In this document: in pieces, positions 40,411 to 49,716 of the stretch
Position numbering within the stretch: position 1 is the stretch's first letter
How the letters are laid out: every line of letters begins with the position of its first letter
Source of the DNA: Burkholderiales bacterium
Lineage (GTDB): Bacteria > Pseudomonadota > Gammaproteobacteria > Burkholderiales > SG8-39
Direction: 5' to 3'
DNA length: 64,000 nucleotides
Assembly: GCA_027493935.1 (NCBI GenBank)
Contig: JAOSJV010000001.1
Coordinates: 1,550,001 to 1,614,000, forward strand
Notes under the pieces: model-generated
Seen by the model: the letters and a program-made list of their open reading frames with translations, nothing else
Told to the model about the DNA's origin: nothing
The model's database searches: none
Program-made: the position numbers and the translations under genes

Positions 40411-40463
40411 GCCGACGTCCAGCGGGCCGCTCGAACGAACGCGGGAGAGGGAGGAGCGCCGGG

Positions 40464-42236
40464 ATGCGGAGCACGCCAGCGCGGATCAAGGGCATCGCCG
40501 GAGTGTTAGCGGCCGGATGCCTGCTCGTCGTCGCCCAGAGCGTTTGCGCGCAGGGGTTGCCGGCCGGGCCGGAATACCGATCGGTGCTGGGCATGGACAG
40601 CCGCCTCGCGGTATGGATCGCGGCCCAGCTGCATCTGATGTTTGCCGCCTTCGTGCTGGCGGTCCCGATGTTCGCGCTGTTCATCGAGTATCTCGGCTGG
40701 CGCGCCGCGAAGACCAACCCCCGCGAAGCGCAACGCTACGACTGGCTCGCCCACGAGATGGCGCGCCTGCTGCCCGCCGCCTATTCGCTGACCGCGATCA
40801 CCGGCGCCCTGCTCGGGTTCCTGCTCTTCACCGCGTACCCGAAGTTCATGGGTTACCTGACCGGGGTCTTCGGGCCGACATTCGTCGTGTATCCGCTGTT
40901 CTTCGTCGCCGAGACCCTGTGCTTGTACTTCTGGTACTACGCCTGGGACCGGCTGCAGGGCGAGCGCAAGTGGTTGCACCTGTGGCTCGGGCTGCTGCTC
41001 AACGTTTTCGGCACCATCGTGATGTTCATCGCCGACGCGTGGGCGACGTTCATGATGACACCGGCCGGCGTCGACCCGCAGGGCGCGCTCGTCAGCCTGT
41101 ACGACGCGGTCTGGAACCCCGGATGGATGCCGCTCAACATCCACCGCCTGGTCGCCAACATCACGTTCGGCGCTTTGCTCTGCTCGGCATACGCGGCGTA
41201 CCGGTTCCTGATGGCGACGCGCGAGCGGGATCGGGCCTTGTACGACTGGATGGGCTACACCGGCAACCTCATCGCATTGTTCACGATGCTGTTCCTGCCC
41301 TTCGCCGGCTACTACTTCGGCTTCGAGCTGTTCGCCTTCTCCGCCACCTACGGCGTCACCTTGATGGGCGGCGTGCTGTCGTGGCTGTTCATCATTCAGG
41401 CGATCGTGATCGCGGTGCTCTTCATCGGCGCCGCCTACTATTCCTGGCTCGGACTGCTGCGCATCCCCGGCTCCGAGGCCCAGCAGCGCTGGAGCCCGGT
41501 GTTCAACGGGCTGCTGATTGGCGGCTTCGTCGTGTGGGCGACGCCCCACACCATGGCGGCATCGATCGAGGAGTCCACCGGGGGATTCCATCCGATTCTC
41601 GGCGCGCTCGGCGTGATGGCGCCGAAGATGATCGCCGTGACGCTGGTGCTGGTGGTGCTCTACGCGAGCTACCTGCTCTACCGCCGCGCCGGACGCGAGC
41701 CCACGGTGACCTGGCATCGGCAGGGCACCAAGATCCAGTGGAGTCTGGTGGGATTGACCGCGCTCGCGATCACGGCGCTCGGCGTGTACGGGTACTTCGC
41801 TCCGGCGGAGGTGCGGATCCAGACCTCGATCTGGCAGATCATCGTCCTCATGGTCGGGATCGTGGCGACGTTCGCCCTCGACCTCATGCTGCTGCGCGGC
41901 GCGCGGACGGTGGTTGAGGTGCGCTGGGGCACGCTGCCGCGGCGCGGCCACTACGTGCTGATCATGCTCGCTTTCGTCATCGTCTGGCTCATGGCGCTGA
42001 TGGGCTATGCGCGCAGTGGCGTGCGCCTGAACTGGCACGTCTACGGCATCATGCAGGACACCTCGCCCGGCGCGGGACTGCCCAGCCTCGGCGAGGTCGC
42101 GGTGATCATCACCGCAATCACGTTCATCTTCTTCGTCCTGCTCGCGGTCGCCTTCGGCATCTCGGGCCTCGCGAAGGCGCCGGATGCCGAATCCCGCGGC
42201 GGGCGCGCGCTGGTGCCGGACGTGGAGGGCGCATGA
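40464..42236 (+). CDS. Cytochrome bd-like oxidase large subunit
   Basis: A 590-residue integral membrane protein resembling CydA-type subunits, particularly the divergent bd-like oxidases described in nitrite oxidisers. At least 12 hydrophobic segments are visible (AQLHLMFAAFVLAVPMFALF; FVVYPLFFVAETLCLYFWYY; LIALFTMLFLPFAGYYFGFE). Candidate heme or metal histidines are in QLHLMF, NIHRLVANITFG, ATPHTMAAS, GGFHPILG and NWHVYGIM. No separate CydB gene is present; c-type cytochromes follow instead. It is the first gene of the operon. Start 40464 has a strong GGAGG site, and the end overlaps the next gene by 4 bases. Confidence 0.8.
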   Translation: MRSTPARIKGIAGVLAAGCLLVVAQSVCAQGLPAGPEYRSVLGMDSRLAVWIAAQLHLMFAAFVLAVPMFALFIEYLGWRAAKTNPREAQRYDWLAHEMARLLPAAYSLTAITGALLGFLLFTAYPKFMGYLTGVFGPTFVVYPLFFVAETLCLYFWYYAWDRLQGERKWLHLWLGLLLNVFGTIVMFIADAWATFMMTPAGVDPQGALVSLYDAVWNPGWMPLNIHRLVANITFGALLCSAYAAYRFLMATRERDRALYDWMGYTGNLIALFTMLFLPFAGYYFGFELFAFSATYGVTLMGGVLSWLFIIQAIVIAVLFIGAAYYSWLGLLRIPGSEAQQRWSPVFNGLLIGGFVVWATPHTMAASIEESTGGFHPILGALGVMAPKMIAVTLVLVVLYASYLLYRRAGREPTVTWHRQGTKIQWSLVGLTALAITALGVYGYFAPAEVRIQTSIWQIIVLMVGIVATFALDLMLLRGARTVVEVRWGTLPRRGHYVLIMLAFVIVWLMALMGYARSGVRLNWHVYGIMQDTSPGAGLPSLGEVAVIITAITFIFFVLLAVAFGISGLAKAPDAESRGGRALVPDVEGA

Positions 42237-43058
42237 ATCGGGCCCTGCCGTACGTGACGCCGCTCGTCCCCGCATTCGTCGTGATCGGATTCTTCGTCTG
42301 GTTCGCGAATTGGATCCCGCAGACGCGCTGGGAGCCGCCAAAGGCGCAGGAGATCAGCGCGTCGCTTACGCCGCCGGAATTGGCCCAGATCGGAAAGACG
42401 ATCGTTCGCCAGCGCGGGTGTCTCGCCTGCCACACGATCGAGCCCGGCGCAGGCGTGAAAGGCGGCGGGCGCGGGCCCAATCTCGCAGGGATCGCCGCGC
42501 GCCGCGCGCAAGGAGCGAAGGGCGGTCCCGGCAACCTGGTGGATTACCTCGCGCAGTCGCTCTACGAGCCGGGCGCCTACCTGGTCGAAGGCTACGCGAA
42601 CATCATGCCGCCCTCGATATCGGCCCCCGCCAATCTCGGCTACGAAGAGGCGGTGGCGGTGATCGCCTACCTGCAGTCGCTCGGGAAGGCGGCCACGGTG
42701 AAGGTGGGCGACGTCCCCAAGCCGGCGGCGAGCGTGCGGAGCGCCCCGTCGGCCGGCGCGGCGACCGACGATCCGGTTGCCATGTTCACCGCGCTCGCAT
42801 GCGAGGGCTGCCACAGCCTCAAGACCGGTGAGACGAAGGTCGGACCGGCGCTGGACGCAGCCGGCATGAAGCAGGCGGCCGCCGAGCGCGGCATGAGCCT
42901 CGAGGCGTTCCTCATGGAATCGATCGTGGACCCGAAGGCGTACGAGCGGAAAGGCGTTCCGAGCGGCGTCATGCCGGCGGACTACGGGACCCGAATGAAC
43001 GCGACGCAGCTCCAGCGCGCTGGTGCGATACCTCGCCGCGCCAGGGCAGCGGCCATGA
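42233..43058 (+). CDS. Membrane-anchored diheme cytochrome c (frameshifted near end)
   Basis: An N-terminal anchor (YVTPLVPAFVVIGFFVWF) is followed by two heme-c sites: QRGCLACHTIEPG and ALACEGCHSLKTG. Axial methionines are likely in NIMPPSI and GVMPADYG. Between the domains lies an Ala/Pro linker. Near 43015 the frame changes. Reading one base out gives SALVRYLAAPGQRP and a stop at 43056-43058, a normal cytochrome end that overlaps the next ATG (ATGA). In the raw frame it falsely fuses to the next gene. It probably shuttles electrons between the NXR-like enzyme and the oxidase. Confidence 0.85.
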
Positions 43059-43816
43059 TGCCCGGTGCCCTCCGCCTGCCGCTTGCGACTCGCGCTTTCC
43101 TGGTGCTGGCCGGGATATTCCTGCTCCTGAAGCTGCTGCGTCCCGTGATCCCGGGCAGCGTGATCGTGCTGTACATGGGATTCGCGATCGCCGGGATCGT
43201 GATCCACATCACGTTGCGCGACGAGCGCATCCGCGAGTTCGCCGACTTTTTCATCGCCGAATCCGCAGGCGAGCCGGTCGCGATACGGATCCAGCGCTGG
43301 GGCCTGCTGGCCGTCGTCCCGCTCTTGATCGGGTGGTCGGTGTACGACGCGCTGCGCCCGACCTACGCGCCGCCGGTGGAGATCTTCCAGCGCCATCCCA
43401 CCGTCGGCGAAGAGATCCTGGGGAGCATCAAGGTGCCGGACTGGGTGGCCGAGCCCGCCAAATGGAGTCCGGAGTCCGTCGCGCAAGGCAAGGTGCTCTA
43501 CGAGGCGAATTGCGCCGTGTGCCATGGTGAGAAACTCGACGGCAAGGGGCCGGCCGCCGAAGGTTTTCGCTATCCCATCCGTCCGGCCAATTTCCAGGAT
43601 GCCGGCACGATCGCTCAGCTCACTTTGCCATACGTGTATTGGCGACTCACGGTGGGCGGCATCCAGAACCAGTTCAACAGCGCGATGCCGCGCTGGACGA
43701 CGCCGGCCGATGACCCGGAGGCATCCTCGCTCCACAGCTATGACTTCACCGCGGATGAAGCGTGGAAGGTGATCATGTATCTCTACCGCGCAACCGGTTT
43801 TGAACCGCGCCGGTGA
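43055..43816 (+). CDS. Membrane-bound monoheme cytochrome c
   Basis: A 253-residue protein with two to three N-terminal membrane segments (AFLVLAGIFLLLKLL, VIVLYMGFAIAGIVIHI, WGLLAVVPLLIGWSVYDAL). A periplasmic cytochrome domain follows, with one CxxCH site (YEANCAVCHGEKLDGKGPA) and a candidate axial Met in NSAMPRWTTP. It is translationally coupled to the diheme cytochrome and precedes nxrA by 37 bases. Its domain order resembles membrane cytochromes that dock with bd-like oxidases in nitrite oxidisers. Confidence 0.85.
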   Translation: MMPGALRLPLATRAFLVLAGIFLLLKLLRPVIPGSVIVLYMGFAIAGIVIHITLRDERIREFADFFIAESAGEPVAIRIQRWGLLAVVPLLIGWSVYDALRPTYAPPVEIFQRHPTVGEEILGSIKVPDWVAEPAKWSPESVAQGKVLYEANCAVCHGEKLDGKGPAAEGFRYPIRPANFQDAGTIAQLTLPYVYWRLTVGGIQNQFNSAMPRWTTPADDPEASSLHSYDFTADEAWKVIMYLYRATGFEPRR

Positions 43817-43853
43817 ACGCGCATAGGCGCAATCCAGGAGGGTGCCGCTAGAC

Positions 43854-46800
43854 ATGGACGAGAAGAAGCTGTCGCGCAGGCTGTTTCTGGGACGCGCCGG
43901 CGCCGTAGCGGTCGGCGCTGCCGCTGCGGGCAACGCGCTGCCGGCGTTCGCCGCGCGCAACCTCGCGCCGGCGGCGGGTATCGGGAATCCGCTCGAGCAC
44001 TACCCGGACCGCGGCTGGGAAAAGGTCTATCACGACCAGTACCGCTACGATCGCTCCTTCACCTACATCTGCGCGCCCAACGACACCCACATGTGCCGCG
44101 TGCGCGCCTTCGTGCGCAACGGCGTGGTGACGCGCCTCGAGCAGAACTACGACCACCACAAGTACAAGGACCTCTACGGCAACCAGGCCACCTACGCCTG
44201 GAACCCGCGCATGTGCCTCAAGGGCTTCACCATGCACCGGCGCGTCTACGGGCCCTATCGCGCCAAGGGCCCGATGATCCGCGAAGGCTGGAAGCAGTGG
44301 GCCGACGCCGGTTTTCCGTCCCTGTCCGACGATCCCACGCTGCGCACCAAGTACAAGTTCGATACCAGGGGCACCGACAAGTTTGTCCGCCTCTCGTGGG
44401 ACGAGGCGACCACCTATGTGGCCAAGGCGCTGATCGCGATCGCGCGCACGTACAGCGGCAGTGACGGCCGCCGGCGTCTGATCGAGAAAGACCGCTACAC
44501 CGAGGAGATGCTGGAGTATTGGGAAGGCGCCGGGACGCGCACCATGAAGCTCGGCAGCTCGTTGCCGCCGCACGGGGTGGTCGGCAAGTTCGGTACGTTC
44601 CGCATGGCCAACCTGATGGGGCTGCTCGACGCGCACGTGCGCAAAGTGGGTCCGGACAAGGCGAAGGGGGCGCGCGAGTGGTCCGAGTACACCTGGCGGG
44701 GCGACCAGGCGCCGGGGCAGCCGTTCGTGCACGGACTGCAGACCTCCGACATCGATCTGAACGACCTGCGCTTCACCAAGTTCACGGTGCAGGTGGGCAA
44801 GAACCTGATCGAGAACAAGATGCCCGAGGCCCACTGGCTCACCGAGATCATTGAGCGCGGCGGGCGCATCGCGGTCATCGCGCCGGAATACAACCCCACC
44901 GCGACGAAGGCCGACTACTGGATTTCGGTTCGCCCCGGTCTTTCCGACACCGCGATCTTTCTCGGAGTCTCCAAGTACCTGATGGACAAGGGCTGGTACG
45001 ACGAGGCCTTCGTCAAGCAGTTCACCGATTTTCCGCTCCTGGTGCGCACCGACACGCTGAAACGCTTGAAGCCGGAGGAACTCTTCGCGGGCTATCGCAG
45101 CAAGGACATCTCGCGCGGCCCGAGCTTCACGATCCAGGGCATGACTGCCGAGCAGCGTGAACGCCTGGGCGACTACGTGGTCCGCGACGCGAAGACGCAG
45201 CGTTTCACGCCGATCTCGCGCGACGACGTGGGCGGCAAGCTCACGGCGCTCGGCGTCGAACCCGAGCTCGCGTGGCAAGGGAAGGTGAAGCTCGCGAGCG
45301 GCGACGAGATCGAGGCAATGACCGTATGGCAGATGTACAAGGCGCACCTGCGCGACTACGACCTTGATACGGCGAGCGACATCAGCGGTGCCTCGAAGGA
45401 GCTGATCGAGCGGCTGGCGAAGGATTTCGCGCGGCGCTTCTGGGATCCGGACTTCAAAGGCAAGCCGCGTGAGGCCTATCCGATTGCGATCCACTACGGC
45501 GAGGGCATCAACCATTACTTCCACGCCACGCTGCACAATCGCGCGGTGTGCCTGCCGCTCATGCTGGTCGGCAGCATCGGCATCCCGGGCTCCGGAGCGC
45601 ACACCTGGGCCGGCAACTACAAGGGCGCCCTGTTCCAGGGGTCCCCCTGGTCCGGTCCCGGTGTCGGCGGCGCCTACGTGCGGGAGGATCCGTTCAACCA
45701 GGTGCTCGATCCGCGCGGCAAGATCGGGCCGCAAAACATCCGCGAGCTGGAGCACGGCGAGGAGATGAGTTACTGGGGATTCGGCGAGCGGCCGTTCATC
45801 GTCGACACTCCGGGGGCGGGGCGCAAGGTCTTCACCGGCAAGACCCACATGCCGAGCCCCACCAAGGTGATGTGGTACAACAACGCGAACCTGCTGAACC
45901 AGGCGAAGTGGATCTACCACCTGCTGGTGAACGTCAATCCGAAGATCGACCTGATCATCGACCAGCAGGTGGAATGGACCGGCTCCGCCGAGTACTCCGA
46001 CGTCGTCCTGCCGGCCAACACTTGGCTCGAGTTCCAGACCCTCGAGTGCGGCGTCTCGTGCTCCAATCCGTTCCTGCAAATCTGGGGCGGGGACGGCATC
46101 AAGCCGCTCTACGACTCCAAGGACGACGGCATGATCTTCGCGCTGGTCGCGGAGAAGCTCGCCAAGCTCACCGGCGACAAGCGCTTCCGCGATCACTGGA
46201 AATTCATGCTCGAGGGCAAGCCGGAAGTCTACATCCAGCGGGTGCTCGAAAATTCCACGACCACCCAGGGCTACACGGTCGCCGACATCATGGCCGGCAA
46301 GTACGGCGAGCCGGGCGCCGCCCTGATGCTGTTCCGCACCTATCCCCGGGTGGCCTTCTACGAGCAGGTGCACGACAGCATCCCGTTCTACACGGATACC
46401 GGCCGGCTCAATGCCTACACCGACATTCCCGAGGCGATCGAGTACGGCGAGAACCTCGTGGTGCACCGCGAGGCCCCGGAAGCGACGCCCTATCTGCCGA
46501 GCGTCATCGTCTCGTCCAGCCCCTATGTCCGGCCGAAGAACTACGGGATCACCCCGAAGATGCTGCAGGAGAAGCTGCTCGACGCGGACTTGCGCGCCGT
46601 GGCGAACAACAAGCTGCCGTGGCAGGAGGTCAAGAAGACCAAGAACCCGCTGTGGGCGCAGGGCTTCCGCTTCTTCTGCATGACGCCGAAGAGCCGGCAC
46701 ACCACCCACTCATCGTGGGCGACGGTGGACTGGAACTGGATCTGGAGCACCAATTTCGGCGATCCGTACCGCATGGACAAGCGCCAGCCCGGGGGTCGGC

Positions 46801-47397
46801 GACTGGCAGGTGCACATGAACCCGCAGGCGGCAAAGGATCTCGGCATCGAGGATGGCGACTACATCTATATCGACGCCAACCCGGCGGACCGACCCTACG
46901 CCGGGTGGAAACAGTCGGACCCGCGCTACAAGGCCTTCCGCCTGCTCACCCGGGTGAAGTACAACCCCGCCTACCCGTACGGCGTGGTCATGACCAAGCA
47001 CAGCGCCTGGATCGCCACCGAGCGCACCGTTCTCGCCCACGAAACCCGGCCCGACGGACGGGCACTGGCGGCGGACACCGGCTACCAGTCGAACTTCCGC
47101 TACGGCTCGCACCAGAGCGTGACGCGCGGGTGGGCGCCGCCGATGCATCAGACCGACAGCCTGTTTCACAAGAAGGCGGGCAGCATGTCATTTGTTTTCG
47201 GGTTCGACGTGGACAACCACGCCGTCAACACCGTGCCGAAAGAGACGCTGGTGCGCATCGAGAAGGCCGAGCCCGGCGGGCGCGACGGCAAAGGCGTATG
47301 GGAGCCGGCGAGCACCGGGTATACCCCGGGGCACGAGAGCGACGTGATGGCTCGTTACCTTTCGGGCACCTTGACCAAGGTGCGGGGGAAACCATGA
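43854..47397 (+). CDS. nxrA: NxrA-like periplasmic molybdopterin oxidoreductase, alpha subunit (frameshifted)
   Basis: Type II DMSO-reductase-family catalytic subunit of ~1,180 residues. A twin-arginine signal (KLSRRLFLGRAGAVAVG) means export in folded form. The FS0 iron-sulfur ligands read C73-x3-D77-x3-C81 (CAPNDTHMC) and C121 (NPRMCLKG). Asp replaces one Cys, which is the pattern I associate with nitrite oxidoreductase-type enzymes rather than NarG (His-x3-Cys-x3-Cys). HWLTEIIERGGRIAVIAPEY and later QVEWTGSAEYSDVVLPANTW belong to the cofactor domains. One extra G at 46791-46795 shifts the frame; four G restore VGDWQVHMNPQAAKDLGIED through the stop at 47397. Chlorate or perchlorate reductase is an alternative, but no chlorite dismutase gene is seen. 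Confidence 0.82.
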
Positions 47398-47669
47398 CCA
47401 AGTCGGCGGATTTCACGGATCCGATGGAGCTGGTGGGCGTGCCGGTTCCAGGCGGGAATTCGCGGGCGATGGCCGAATGCCTGGTGGAGGAGTATCTGCT
47501 CCTAGGCTGGGACGAACGGCAAGTGATGATGCTGTTCACGCGCCCCTGTTTCCGCGCGACGCATCGCATCTACCTGGATAAGGGCGAGGCGTACGTGCGC
47601 TCGCTGGTCCAGGAGGTTCGCGTCAAGTGGACGCGGGAGGCAAGCCGTGGGGAGCAGCGCGATGCCTGA
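47394..47669 (+). CDS. 91-residue protein between nxrA and nxrB
   Basis: The gene begins with ATGA overlapping the end of nxrA and overlaps the start of nxrB by 8 bases, so it is translated as part of the complex operon. It has no signal peptide or membrane segment, so it is probably cytoplasmic. Residues AMAECLVEEYLLLGWDERQV, MMLFTRPCFRATHRIYLDKG and EAYVRSLVQEV suggest a compact helical protein with one Cys. A role in assembly or in regulating enzyme maturation is possible. I recognise no named family. Confidence 0.75.
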   Translation: MTKSADFTDPMELVGVPVPGGNSRAMAECLVEEYLLLGWDERQVMMLFTRPCFRATHRIYLDKGEAYVRSLVQEVRVKWTREASRGEQRDA

Positions 47670-48937
47670 CGTCTACAACTGGCAGCTCGGCCGCAAGATG
47701 CACTACCCGCATCCGGAGGCGCACTCGCGCACGCAGTTCGTCTTCGTGTTCAACACCAACCGCTGCATCGCGTGCCAGACCTGCACCATGGCGTGCAAGT
47801 CCACCTGGACCTTCTCGAAAGGCCAGGAGTACATGTGGTGGAACAACGTCGAGACGAAGCCCTACGGTGGTTATCCGCAGTCCTGGGACGTCAGGCTGCT
47901 GGCGATGCTCGACGCGGCGCATGCGAAGGCCGGCCGCGAACCGGCCTGGCGTGAGGCGCAGGCCGGGGAGCGCCGAGACGCCGTACGGGACCTACGACGG
48001 CATGACCATTTTCGAGGCCGCGCGCACGGCGGACAAGCGCGAGGAAGTCGCGCTGGGCTATGAGCCTGCGGATGAGGAGTGGCGATCTCCCAACTTCTAC
48101 GAGGACGCCGCCACCGGTTCCACGGATCTGCGCGCAAGCCATAATCTGGCACCGGCGATGCTGCCCGAGCATGCGACCTGGTTCTTCTACATGCAGCGCC
48201 TGTGCAACCACTGCACCTACCCGGCGTGCCTCGCCGCCTGCCCGCGCGGCGCGATCTACAAGCGCCCCGAAGATGGCATCGTGCTCATCGACCAGAGCCG
48301 CTGCCGGGGCTATCGCAAATGCGTGGCGCAGTGCCCGTACAAAGAAACCCATGTTCCGCTCCACCACCCGCGTGAGCGAGAAATGCATCGCCTGCTATCC
48401 GCGCATCGAGGGCAAGGACCCGCTCACGGAAGGCGAGCCGATGGAAACCCGCTGCATGACGGCCTGCGTCGGCAAGATCCGGCTCCAGGGCTTGGTCCGC
48501 ATCGGCGAGGACGGGGGCTGGGTCGAAGACCGCAGCAATCCGCTCTATTACCTTGTCAAGGTAGCAAAGGTGGCGCTGCCGTTGTATCCCCAGTTCGGCA
48601 CCGAACCCAACGGATACTACATTCCGCCGCGTTGGGTGCCGCGACCGTACTTGAGGCAGATGTTCGGTCCCGGTGCCGACGCGGCCGTCGAGAAGTACAC
48701 CCGCCCGTCGCGCGAGCTGCTCGCCGTGCTGCAGCTGTTCCGGGCGTCCCAGACGATCGTTTTCAAGTACGAGATCGTGGAGGGGAAGAAGGTCTTCGAA
48801 AGCACCGTCGGTGGCAAGAAGTGGGAGATGTTCAACGACACGGTCGTCGGCTACGACAAGAACGGCAGGAAGTCGCCCGGGTCATGGTCGAAGAGCCGAG
48901 GTTCGAGCGCCCGGCGAAGCACTACAACTCGATCTGA
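47662..48937 (+). CDS. nxrB: NxrB-like iron-sulfur beta subunit (three frameshifts)
   Basis: The electron-transfer subunit, of NarH/NxrB/EbdB type, starts MPDVYNWQLGRKMHYPHPEA. Four cysteine groups hold the clusters: RCIACQTCTMACKSTW; CNHCTYPACLAACPRGA; CRGYRKCVAQCPYKKP; and KCIACYPRI with RCMTACVGKIRLQG. It ends EEPRFERPAKHYNSI. The frame is broken by one extra G at 47965-47968, one extra A at 48341-48343 and one missing G near 48868. All lie in short homopolymers, and the protein is uninterrupted otherwise (~424 residues). It has no signal peptide and is presumably exported with the alpha subunit. Confidence 0.88.
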
Positions 48938-48951
48938 GGGGCGGATTCGCG

Positions 48952-49716
48952 ATGAACGCAGCCGAGGTCATGGCCAGATCGAAAGCCCGCAGCCAGGCGT
49001 ATTCGTTCCTGGCGCTCGCGTTATCGTATCCGGACGGTGAGCAGCCGGACTCGCTCAAGCGGCAGTGCGATCTGCTGTCGGGCAGTCTGGAGACGCTTGC
49101 CGACTCTGCCAGTAAGAAAGCAGCGGACGCGCTGCGACCTGTCATTATGGCGTTGAGTGCGGCTTCGCTCGGCGACGGCTACACGCAATGCTTCGGTCAT
49201 GCGATGTCGAAGGACTGTCCGCCGTACGAGGCCGAGTACGGCCAGGCGCATATCTTTCAGAAAACGCACACCCTCGCCGATATCGCCGGCTTCTACCGGG
49301 CGTTCGGGTTGGACTTGGCCGCCGATTCACATGAGCGCGTGGATCATATCAGCGTGGAGCTCGAGTTCATGCACTTCCTGTGCCTGAAAGAGGGCTACGC
49401 GCTGGCGCAAGAGCATGCGGACGAACAACTCGCCGTGTGCCGCGAGGCGCAAAGAAAGTTCCTCTGCGAGCATGTCTGCCGCTGGGCGTTCGGATTCGCG
49501 CGCCGCGTGCGCGCCAGGGCGGGCGATACCGTGTATCAAGGGCTCGCCCAACTGCTCGCCGCATTCCTTGCTGCGGAGCTGCGCACGCTGGGCCTGCAGC
49601 CTGACGAGGTCGCAGGCCCGGACCTGGTCGAGGAGGGTGCGCCGGCGTCGCCCGAGGGTGAAGCCGGAGTGCCGCAGGCCTGTGAAGCATGCCGTGGCCT
49701 CGAGGGGGTGAGATGA
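48952..49716 (+). CDS. TorD/NarJ-family assembly chaperone
   Basis: A 254-residue all-helical cytoplasmic protein. RSQAYSFLALALSYPDGEQP at the start and the family signature YEAEYGQAHIFQKTHTLADIAGFY (the Y/F-E-x-E-Y-type core) identify the TorD/DmsD/NarJ group. Next come VDHISVELEFMHFLCLKEGY and CEHVCRWAFGFARRV. Such chaperones bind the Tat signal of the molybdoenzyme and hold it until the cofactor is inserted, fitting the Tat-exported alpha subunit upstream. The tail past ~residue 215 is Pro/Glu-rich. The stop overlaps the next ATG (ATGA). Confidence 0.88.
   Translation: MNAAEVMARSKARSQAYSFLALALSYPDGEQPDSLKRQCDLLSGSLETLADSASKKAADALRPVIMALSAASLGDGYTQCFGHAMSKDCPPYEAEYGQAHIFQKTHTLADIAGFYRAFGLDLAADSHERVDHISVELEFMHFLCLKEGYALAQEHADEQLAVCREAQRKFLCEHVCRWAFGFARRVRARAGDTVYQGLAQLLAAFLAAELRTLGLQPDEVAGPDLVEEGAPASPEGEAGVPQACEACRGLEGVR

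Noticed and set aside
38760..42236. A 1,158-residue plus-strand frame
   Set aside because: Its first half is antisense to the USP fusion and the intergenic region; only 40464-42236 is real, supported by a ribosome site and family similarity.
40506..42341. A 611-residue minus-strand frame
   Set aside because: Arg/Gln/His-rich shadow of the bd-like oxidase gene.
42233..43816. A single triheme cytochrome fusion
   Set aside because: A frame change near 43015 restores a normal end for the diheme protein and an ATGA overlap to a separate membrane cytochrome.
43848..46709. A 953-residue open frame on the minus strand opposite nxrA
   Set aside because: It is a GC-rich shadow frame; the plus strand encodes a clear molybdoenzyme with family motifs.
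43854..47397. Perchlorate or chlorate reductase as primary call
   Set aside because: No chlorite dismutase is present, and the FS0 Asp pattern and bd-like oxidase context fit NXR-type enzymes better; kept as an alternative.
43842..47669. One 1,275-residue fused protein
   Set aside because: The extra G at 46791-46795 moves the frame into the 91-residue gene by accident; the true nxrA end is at 47397.
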